Shown: one piece after another, positions 6,132 to 11,982 of the stretch
Position numbering within the stretch: the first letter of the stretch is position 1
Layout: each line of letters begins with the position of its first letter
Source of the DNA: Sphingomonadales bacterium
GTDB lineage: Bacteria; Pseudomonadota; Alphaproteobacteria; Sphingomonadales; Sphingomonadaceae
DNA: 11,982 nt
Assembly (NCBI GenBank): GCA_028868335.1
Contig: JAGWUU010000068.1
Location: 1 to 11,982 of the forward strand
Direction of reading: 5' to 3'
Program-made: the position numbers and the translations under genes
The notes under the pieces: model-generated
Told to the model about the DNA's origin: nothing
What the model saw: only the letters and a program-made list of their open reading frames with translations
Databases searched by the model: none

Positions 6132-7291
6132 CACGCCGCCTGCTCCTGCCCCTGGGCGGAAACCGTCCGCGCAACCTGGATCACGTCCATCATCGGGCTA
6201 CCGCCAAAGCTTTCGATCAGGTCGGCCAGATCGGCAGCCGCACGGGGATAACCGCAGTTCCAGGCGGCGTGGGCGGCAGTGGCCAGGGTTTCAGGGTTCA
6301 TCGCTATGGCCTGGATCTGCTTGGCCAGTTCGACCGAGGTGAACTTGTCCTGCCGGATCATCCGCGCCCCGCCCATCGCGCAGATCTCCGCGGTGTTGTA
6401 GAACTGGTGATCGTCGGTGGCGATCGGCAGTGGAACCAGGATCGCCGGACGGCCAACGTCGGTCAGTTCGGCGATGGTCGATGCGCCGGCCCGGCCGATG
6501 AACAGGTGGGCGTCCGCCAAGCGGCTGGCCATGTCCTCGAAATAGGTGCCAAGCTCGGCGGGAATGTCGTGGCTGGCATAGCGCGCGCGCACCGCCTCGA
6601 TATCCTCGGGCCGACACTGCTGGGTGACTTGCAGGCGGTTGCGCAGCGCAGGCGGCAGCATGGCGAGCCCATCGGGCACGACCTGCGACAGGATGCCCGC
6701 ACCCTGGCTTCCGCCCGTCACCAGCACGCGCAGCAACCCGTCTTCGGTAAAGGCCGGGAACGGCCGCTCGCGCAGGGCGAGAACCTCGGCGCGGACAGGA
6801 TTGCCGACGAGATGCGCCTTGCCGACGTACTTGGCCGCCAACCTGTGCACATCTCGGTAGGAGGTGGCGATGGCATCGACGCGCCCGGCCAGGAAGCGGT
6901 TGACCCGCCCCAGCACCGCGTTCTGCTCGTGGATCACGCTTGGCACCTTGGCCGAGGTTGCGGCCCACAACGCGGGCAACGCCGGATAACCGCCGAAGCC
7001 GATCACCGCCGAGGGCTGGAAGCTCTCGAACAGCCGCAGCGCCATGCGTCGCCCTTCAAGGATCGCGCCGATCCCCTTGGGCCAGTGCAGCGGATTCTTG
7101 CCGATGCGTCCGGCAGGCAGAACGTGCGTGACCAGCGACGCCGGTTTCCCCGGCAACTTCGCCCCGCGCGAATCGGTGATCAGGGCAACGTGATACCCGC
7201 GCGATTCCAGCTCCGCGGCAAGCGCGAAGGCGGGGATCAAGTGCCCTCCCGTGCCCCCCGCGGCGAGAACGTAGTGACGGCTGACGCTCAT
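6131..7291 (-). CDS. murG: Undecaprenyl-PP-MurNAc-pentapeptide GlcNAc transferase
   Basis: MurG is a peripheral inner-membrane GT-B glycosyltransferase that adds GlcNAc from UDP-GlcNAc to lipid I, making lipid II. The product is 386 residues, somewhat longer than the ~355 of E. coli, with the excess mainly in the C-terminal tail. The N-terminal domain has the glycine loop GGTGGH (12-17), GFGGYPALP (98-106) and HEQNAVLGRVNR (121-132), followed by GNPVR (163-167). The C-terminal UDP-sugar domain has VTGGSQGA (191-198), GRAGASTIAEL (266-276) and the DDHQFYN segment (293-299). The start overlaps the ftsW stop as ATGA, with GGAG and GGAAAG upstream. The stop shares one base with a mini-ORF that precedes murC. 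Confidence 0.96.
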   Translation of the reverse strand: MSVSRHYVLAAGGTGGHLIPAFALAAELESRGYHVALITDSRGAKLPGKPASLVTHVLPAGRIGKNPLHWPKGIGAILEGRRMALRLFESFQPSAVIGFGGYPALPALWAATSAKVPSVIHEQNAVLGRVNRFLAGRVDAIATSYRDVHRLAAKYVGKAHLVGNPVRAEVLALRERPFPAFTEDGLLRVLVTGGSQGAGILSQVVPDGLAMLPPALRNRLQVTQQCRPEDIEAVRARYASHDIPAELGTYFEDMASRLADAHLFIGRAGASTIAELTDVGRPAILVPLPIATDDHQFYNTAEICAMGGARMIRQDKFTSVELAKQIQAIAMNPETLATAAHAAWNCGYPRAAADLADLIESFGGSPMMDVIQVARTVSAQGQEQAA

Positions 7292-8526
7292 TTCTTTCCG
7301 GCTCCGATCTTTCCGGTCCCGACCTGGCGAAGGCTGAACCCCTCGCGCTTGAGGAACGGATTACGCCGGGTAATCGCAATGAGGAAGCCCACGCCAAGGC
7401 ACAGCGCGATGGTTGATGAACCACCGTAGGAGATCAGCGGCAGAGTCATGCCCTTCGACGGGAACAGTTGCAGGTTGACGAGAATGTTGATGAACGCCTG
7501 CCCGCCAAGCTGAGCGGTAAGCCCGGCGGCGGCAAGCGTGGTGAACAGGTCTTCCTCGTCAAGCAGGCGCAGCATCACCCGAAACACCAGCGCGAGATAG
7601 AGGATCACGATCACCGCGCAGGCGAGCAGGCCGAACTCCTCGCCGATCACGGAAAAGATATAGTCGGTGTGGGCTTCGGGAAGGCCGAGCTTCCTCGTGC
7701 CGAGCCACAGCCCCGCCCCGGTCCAGCCCCCGCCAAGCAGGGTCCTCTGCGCCAGGTCCACCTGATCGAACGCGGTGCCGCCGCCAAGGAAGGCGTCGAT
7801 GCGGTGGCGACCGTTTGCATAGAACATGTACGCCAGGATCACCGCTACCACGCCCGCGCCACAGGCGGCGAAAATGCGCTTTACCGGAATGCCGCACATC
7901 AGCACCATGACGAACCACACCCCCGCGAACAGCACTGTCGAACCAAAGTCGGGCTGCAACATCAGGAACACGGCGATCAGTCCCATGATCCCGGTGGAAA
8001 TCGCGATCACCGGAATCTTGGGATCACGCGCGCGCCAGCTCAGGATCCAGGCTATGCCGATGGCGAAGCTGGGCTTGAGGAATTCCGAAGGTTGCAACGA
8101 TACGCCAAGGTTGAGCCAGCGCCGCGCACCGTTGACCGAGGTGCCGATCACCGGGACCAGCATCAGCGCGACCAGCATCGCCGCGCCAAGCAGGATGCCC
8201 GCCTGCCGCGCCCGTTCGCGCGGGAGCATCGAGGCCCCGAACATCGCGATCAGACCCAGCGCCTGCCAGCGCAGGTGAATGTAGAAGAAGTGCAGGTCAT
8301 CCAGCCGCACCTTGGCGGTCGACAGGCGGCGCGCCGACGCGGGCGAAGCCGCAGCCACCGCCACTGCGCCGATCGCCATCAGGGTCAGGACCAGCAACAG
8401 CAGGACGCGGTCGATCTCGCGCCACCAGATCGCCAGTTCGCCGCGCCGGTTGCGGCGATAGCGCGCCGCCACGACATCGGGCGAGCTTCGTCCGGCGCTC
8501 GGGATGAAAGGAGGATTCGAGGCCAT
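7288..8526 (-). CDS. ftsW: Septal peptidoglycan polymerase FtsW (SEDS family)
   Basis: FtsW is the polytopic SEDS glycosyltransferase that polymerises lipid II at the septum together with the transpeptidase FtsI. The product is 412 residues. A basic cytoplasmic N-terminus (about 1-38) is followed by about ten hydrophobic segments from residue 40 onward. Family motifs are NGARRWLNLG with LQPSE (132-148), QPDFGST (191-197), AHTDYIFSVIGEEFG (285-299, including Asp288, which matches the catalytic aspartate loop) and LPLISYGGSS (362-371). Within the dcw cluster, between murD and murG, this is FtsW and not RodA. The ATG shares one base with the murD stop, and GGAGAG lies eight bases upstream. A longer frame reaching back to 8655 would add an arginine-rich, non-homologous leader and is rejected. 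Confidence 0.95.
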   Translation of the reverse strand: MASNPPFIPSAGRSSPDVVAARYRRNRRGELAIWWREIDRVLLLLVLTLMAIGAVAVAAASPASARRLSTAKVRLDDLHFFYIHLRWQALGLIAMFGASMLPRERARQAGILLGAAMLVALMLVPVIGTSVNGARRWLNLGVSLQPSEFLKPSFAIGIAWILSWRARDPKIPVIAISTGIMGLIAVFLMLQPDFGSTVLFAGVWFVMVLMCGIPVKRIFAACGAGVVAVILAYMFYANGRHRIDAFLGGGTAFDQVDLAQRTLLGGGWTGAGLWLGTRKLGLPEAHTDYIFSVIGEEFGLLACAVIVILYLALVFRVMLRLLDEEDLFTTLAAAGLTAQLGGQAFINILVNLQLFPSKGMTLPLISYGGSSTIALCLGVGFLIAITRRNPFLKREGFSLRQVGTGKIGAGKK

Positions 8527-9887
8527 CAGCAAGGCTCTCCGGTGCGGGCGGGCTGTCCATCGGCGGAGCGATCCTGCTCGATCAGCGCCTGGACGATCTG
8601 GCGGAAGGAATCGCCCCGCGCTTCGTAGTCGCGGAACTGGTCGAAGCTGGCGCATGCCGGCGAAAGCAGGACGACATCACCAGGATGCGCCGCCGCCTTG
8701 GCCTGGCGGATCGCCTCGCACATCATCTCGCTGCGCGTTACCGGCATGTGCGGGGCAAGCAGGTCCGCGAACAACGGCCCGGCATCGCCAATGGTGTAGG
8801 CGGCGGCGACGTTGCCGAACCACGGCGCGCACTCATCAAGCTTTTCGCCCTTGGGCAGTCCCCCCACGATCCAGTGAATCCGCGGCCCGGACTGCGGCGG
8901 AAAGGCAGCGAGCGCGGGAGCAGCCGAGGCCGGATTGGTCGCCTTGCTGTCGTTGATGAAGGTAACGCCGTTCACCTCGGCGACACGCTCCATCCGGTGA
9001 GGCAGGCCGCGATAGCTGGCGAGTGCCGGACGCCATTGCCCCTCGGTCAGCCCCAGCGCCTCGGCAATGGCGACCGCCACGGCGGCGTTTTGCAGGTTGT
9101 GCGGGCCCTGCAATGCCGGCCAGTTCGGTTGCAGCCCGGCAATGTCCCTACCATCGACCAGCCGGACCTTGTCCTTGCCGCGCAACTGCGCCTCACGCTG
9201 GGCAATCGCGATGGTCTTGGGATCGCTCATGCCGAAAACGGCAACCTGATCGGGGCGCTGCATGGCGAAAAGCCGCGCCTTCGATGCGGCATAGCCGGCG
9301 AACCCGTCGTAGCGGTCAAGATGGTCGGGCGTGAGGTTGAGCAGCGCCGCCACCTCGCACTCGAGGCTGCGGGTGAGGTCGATCTGGTAGGACGACAGCT
9401 CCAGCACATAGACCCCGCCCGGAGCGAGCGGGTTCTGGCCCAGCACCGGCAGGCCGATGTTGCCGCCCATCCGCACCGGCAGCGCCGCCGATTGTAGCAG
9501 GTGGTGAAGCAGCGCAGTGGTGGTCGACTTGCCGTTGGTCCCGGTGATGCCCACCACGCGATGAGCTGGCAGATTGGGCCGGGCGATCGCGAAAAGCTCG
9601 ATGTCGCCGATCACCGGAACGCCAAACGCCGCGGCATGAGCGGCGATAGGATGCTTGTTGAGCGGCACGCCGGGCGAGACGACCACTCCGGCATAGCCCT
9701 TCAGGTCGATCAGGGCAGGGTCGGCCAGATCCACCCGCCCTTCCAGCGAGCGGCGCGGTTCCTCGCGGCTGTCCCACGCCGTGACCTGGGCGCCGCTGGC
9801 CAGCAGGCTTTCCACCGCCGTCATGCCCGATCTTGCCAGGCCCAGAACGGCATAGCGCCGCCCGGCAAAGGCGGGGGAGGTGATCAT
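8526..9887 (-). CDS. murD: UDP-N-acetylmuramoylalanine--D-glutamate ligase
   Basis: MurD is the second Mur ligase; it adds D-Glu to UDP-MurNAc-L-Ala using ATP. The product is 453 residues, a typical length. The N-terminal UDP-binding Rossmann domain starts YAVLGLARSGMTA (12-24). The central domain has the P-loop GTNGKST (116-122), ELSSYQ (163-168), NLTPDHLDRY (184-193) and GPHNLQNAAVA (261-271). The C-terminal domain has LPHRMERV (295-302), NDSKATNPASA (312-322), VGGLPKG (341-347) and SPACASFDQF (409-418). A short polar tail of about 15 residues follows. The start overlaps the mraY stop as ATGA. No purine-rich ribosome site is visible just upstream, so translation probably depends on coupling from mraY. 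The stop shares one base with ftsW. Confidence 0.96.
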   Translation of the reverse strand: MITSPAFAGRRYAVLGLARSGMTAVESLLASGAQVTAWDSREEPRRSLEGRVDLADPALIDLKGYAGVVVSPGVPLNKHPIAAHAAAFGVPVIGDIELFAIARPNLPAHRVVGITGTNGKSTTTALLHHLLQSAALPVRMGGNIGLPVLGQNPLAPGGVYVLELSSYQIDLTRSLECEVAALLNLTPDHLDRYDGFAGYAASKARLFAMQRPDQVAVFGMSDPKTIAIAQREAQLRGKDKVRLVDGRDIAGLQPNWPALQGPHNLQNAAVAVAIAEALGLTEGQWRPALASYRGLPHRMERVAEVNGVTFINDSKATNPASAAPALAAFPPQSGPRIHWIVGGLPKGEKLDECAPWFGNVAAAYTIGDAGPLFADLLAPHMPVTRSEMMCEAIRQAKAAAHPGDVVLLSPACASFDQFRDYEARGDSFRQIVQALIEQDRSADGQPARTGEPC

Positions 9888-10954
9888 CGCAGCTTGAGCG
9901 TCGACAGTCCGATCATGGCGAGAATGATCGACACGATCCAGAAGCGGATCACGACGGTCGATTCCTTCCAGCCTAGTTGTTCGAAGTGGTGGTGGATCGG
10001 GGCCATCTTGAACACCCGCTTTCCGGTGCGTTTATAGACCGCGACCTGGATGATGACCGAGGCAGTCTCCATCACGAACAGCCCGCCGACGATCAGCAAA
10101 ACGATCTCGTGGTGCGAAGCGACCGCGATCGCGCCGAGCGCCCCGCCGAGGGCCAGGCTGCCGGTATCGCCCATGAACACCGCGGCCGGCGGCGCGTTGA
10201 ACCACAGGAATGCAAGGCACGCGCCCATGATCGCCGCGCACAGGATCGCCAGATCGCCCGCGCGGGGAACGTGCGGGATGCCAAGATAATGGGCAAAGTC
10301 AGCCCGACCGGCGAGATAGGCGATGATCGCAAAGGTGCCCGCGGCGATCACCACCGGCATGGCGGCCAGCCCGTCAAGCCCGTCGGTCAGGTTCACCGCG
10401 TTACCGAAGCCAACCATCACCACGGCGGCAAAGACGTAGTACAACGGCCCCATCGGGATGTAGCGCCCGGTAAGGAACGGCACGTAGAGGTTGGTGTTGA
10501 TCTGGCTGACGATCAGCCAGGCCGCGATCCCGGCGACAAGGAATTCCCCGGCCAGCCGCATCCGCCCGGAAAGTCCGGCGGTGCTGCGCTTCTTGACCTT
10601 GTCGTAATCGTCGAGGAACCCGATCAGTCCAAAGCCGCCGGTCACTGCCAGGCACGCCCAGACGAACGGGTTGGTGAGGTCCATCCACAGCAGCATCGAG
10701 ATCACCAGCGATACCAGGATCATCAGCCCGCCCATGGTCGGCGTGCCACGCTTGGCGAGGTGCGACTGCGGGCCGTCCTCGCGGATCGGCTGGCCCTTGC
10801 CCTGGCGCACGCGGAGCATGTCGATGAAGCGCGGACCGATCACCAGGCCGATGATCAGCGCCGTCATCAGCGCGGCGCCGGCGCGGAAGGTCTGGTAGCG
10901 GATGAGGTTCGCCAGCCCCTCGAAATGAAAATACTGCGCGATCAGGTAAAGCAT
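9884..10954 (-). CDS. mraY: Phospho-N-acetylmuramoyl-pentapeptide-transferase
   Basis: MraY is the integral membrane enzyme that transfers phospho-MurNAc-pentapeptide to undecaprenyl phosphate, giving lipid I. The product is 356 residues with about ten hydrophobic segments, as expected. Active-site motifs are KRGTPTMGG (68-76), LDDYDK (114-119, with the Asp115/Asp116 pair), GNAVNLTDGLDGLA (184-197), FMGDTGSLALG (260-270, catalytic-site Asp262 or its neighbour) and the HHHFE loop (321-325). The ATG at 10954 lies eight bases after the murF TAG, and AGGA inside that stop region sits six bases upstream. The longer frame back to 11098 would add an Arg/Gly-rich stretch antiparallel to nothing known and is rejected. 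The stop overlaps murD as ATGA. Confidence 0.97.
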   Translation of the reverse strand: MLYLIAQYFHFEGLANLIRYQTFRAGAALMTALIIGLVIGPRFIDMLRVRQGKGQPIREDGPQSHLAKRGTPTMGGLMILVSLVISMLLWMDLTNPFVWACLAVTGGFGLIGFLDDYDKVKKRSTAGLSGRMRLAGEFLVAGIAAWLIVSQINTNLYVPFLTGRYIPMGPLYYVFAAVVMVGFGNAVNLTDGLDGLAAMPVVIAAGTFAIIAYLAGRADFAHYLGIPHVPRAGDLAILCAAIMGACLAFLWFNAPPAAVFMGDTGSLALGGALGAIAVASHHEIVLLIVGGLFVMETASVIIQVAVYKRTGKRVFKMAPIHHHFEQLGWKESTVVIRFWIVSIILAMIGLSTLKLR

Positions 10955-10962
10955 TCCTGATC

Positions 10963-11982
10963 CTATTCCTCGTGCTGCGCGAGTGCGGAAACCACGGTTC
11001 CCAACCCGACCGAATTCGAACCCTTGATCAGCAGGACGTCTCCGCCCTCCAGACCCATTTGCCGGAGCGCCGCGAGGGCCTCTCCTGCCGTTCCGCAATG
11101 AGCGAAGCGAATCGCGTTGCCAAGCGCGGCCTGCGGGGCTTTCCCCAGTTCGTCCGCCAGAGCGCGCATCTCGTCGCCCACCAGGAACAGCCGGTCGACA
11201 CTGGCGGCGGCGATCGGCGCGGCAAGGGCCGCGTGATACGCCGGCCCATGGTCCCCCAGTTCCTTCATCGCCCCCAGCACGGCGATGCGCCGACGGGCCG
11301 GGGTGGCCCCAAGCTGGGCGAGCGTTGCCCGCATCGACGCGGGGTTGGCGTTGTAGCTCTCGTCGATCAACTGGGCCGTGCCCGAACCATCACCTCCGGT
11401 CGCCGCGATTGCGTGCCGTGCGCCGCGACCTTTGAGGCCCTCCATTTCGGCCAGCGCCAGCCCGGCCGCGCCAAGGTCGGCCCCGACGGCGCGCACCGCC
11501 GCCATGACCGCCAGCGAGTTGGCGATCCAGTGCTCGCCCGGAGCGGCGATCGTGTAGCAGATCCGGCGATCGCCAAGATCGGCGGTGACCAGCGATCCAC
11601 CGCCCGCCGCCGGAACGGCATCTAGCAGGCGGACGTCGGCATGGGCAGCCCGACCGAAGGAAACGACGGCGCCCGCATGTTGTTCTGCCGCTTCCTTCAG
11701 TCGGGCGTAATGGGGACTGTCTGCCGGGATGATCGCGACCCCGCCGGGCTCCAGTCCCTCGAATATCTCTGCCTTGGCGTCAGCGATTGCTTCCTCGCTG
11801 CCAAGCATCTCGATATGCGCCGGGGCGATCGTGGTGATCACCGCGACATCGGGGCGTACCAGCCGCGTCAGCGCGGCGATCTCGCCCTTGTGATTCATGC
11901 CCATTTCGAACACGCCGTACTTGCTGCGCGCGGGCATCCGCGTCAGGCTGAGCGGAACGCCGACATGGTTGTTGTAGCTCTT
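10963..11982 (-). CDS. murF: UDP-MurNAc-tripeptide--D-Ala-D-Ala ligase, C-terminal 339 residues (truncated by window edge)
   Basis: MurF adds the D-Ala-D-Ala dipeptide made by Ddl to UDP-MurNAc-tripeptide, completing the pentapeptide precursor. The visible 339 residues begin KSYNNHVGVPLSLTR at the window edge, just after where the P-loop should lie. About 120-140 N-terminal residues, including that P-loop, are outside the window. Motifs seen are EMGMNHKGEI (26-35), ITTIAPAHIEMLGS (49-62) with AKAEIFEGL (69-77), IDESYNANPASM (206-217), LGAMKELGD (236-244) and LLIKGSNSVGL (317-327), numbered from the window edge. The last two belong to the C-terminal ligase domain. The frame is open across the edge, so this is truncation by the window and not a broken gene. 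It ends in TAG eight bases before mraY. murE would be expected upstream. Confidence 0.95.
   Translation of the reverse strand, partial: KSYNNHVGVPLSLTRMPARSKYGVFEMGMNHKGEIAALTRLVRPDVAVITTIAPAHIEMLGSEEAIADAKAEIFEGLEPGGVAIIPADSPHYARLKEAAEQHAGAVVSFGRAAHADVRLLDAVPAAGGGSLVTADLGDRRICYTIAAPGEHWIANSLAVMAAVRAVGADLGAAGLALAEMEGLKGRGARHAIAATGGDGSGTAQLIDESYNANPASMRATLAQLGATPARRRIAVLGAMKELGDHGPAYHAALAAPIAAASVDRLFLVGDEMRALADELGKAPQAALGNAIRFAHCGTAGEALAALRQMGLEGGDVLLIKGSNSVGLGTVVSALAQHEE

Noticed and set aside
5945..7429. 494-codon plus-strand ORF antisense to murC and murG
   Set aside because: It lies opposite two genes with full sets of catalytic motifs. Its product is rich in Arg, Gln and His with no recognisable domain, and it reads through an intergenic gap. 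This is the usual open antisense frame of GC-rich coding DNA.
11939..11958. Sequence resembling the CAGGCTGAGCGG repeat unit inside murF, and a similar one near 2841-2852 inside ddl
   Set aside because: Both encode a Pro-Leu-Ser-Leu segment that belongs to the protein (conserved in MurF and Ddl), so the resemblance is coding coincidence and not a repeat copy.
1..11982. Novel defence, mobile or biosynthetic system
   Set aside because: Every base outside three short gaps belongs to recognised dcw genes. There are no integrases, transposases, tRNAs, composition breaks or unknown genes longer than 30 codons that I can support.

Overview
The window is an eleven-gene stretch of a division and cell wall (dcw) cluster. 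It is read entirely from the minus strand and truncated at both ends. In transcription order (high to low coordinates) it holds murF (3' part), mraY, murD, ftsW, murG, murC, murB, ddl, ftsQ, ftsA and ftsZ (5' part). This gene order, the high GC content, the roughly 300-residue MurB, the alphaproteobacterial style of FtsQ and FtsA, and the clustered GANTC sites before ftsZ point to an alphaproteobacterium. A sphingomonad (Sphingomonas/Novosphingobium/Erythrobacter type) is my best guess. That placement is inference from family resemblance; no database was consulted.

Layout: 10963-11982 murF encodes the last cytoplasmic ligase, which makes UDP-MurNAc-pentapeptide. 9884-10954 mraY moves phospho-MurNAc-pentapeptide onto the lipid carrier to give lipid I. 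8526-9887 murD adds D-Glu. 7288-8526 ftsW is the septal SEDS polymerase. 6131-7291 murG makes lipid II. 4624-6060 murC adds L-Ala. 3731-4624 murB makes UDP-MurNAc. 2741-3685 ddl makes D-Ala-D-Ala. 1767-2744 ftsQ is the divisome scaffold. 487-1767 ftsA is the membrane tether of the Z ring. 1-363 is the start of ftsZ. Together they supply the precursor pathway and the machine that uses it at the septum.

The genes are packed very tightly. Six junctions overlap by four bases (ATGA) or one base (TGATG), and murF-mraY has an 8-base gap. Only three gaps are longer: murG-murC (70 bases), murB-ddl (45) and ftsA-ftsZ (123). The first two are each tiled by a short ORF. Its start overlaps the upstream stop, and its stop overlaps or abuts the downstream start. 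The third gap is AT-richer than its surroundings and holds three GANTC sites within 29 bases plus a one-mismatch DnaA-box-like 9-mer, so it is the obvious candidate for cell-cycle control of ftsZ.

I see no plus-strand gene, RNA gene, mobile element, CRISPR array or convincing terminator. This is a conventional locus, not a new system. The leads worth checking are the ftsZ upstream region, the degenerate nucleotide-binding motifs of FtsA, and the two gap-tiling mini-ORFs.
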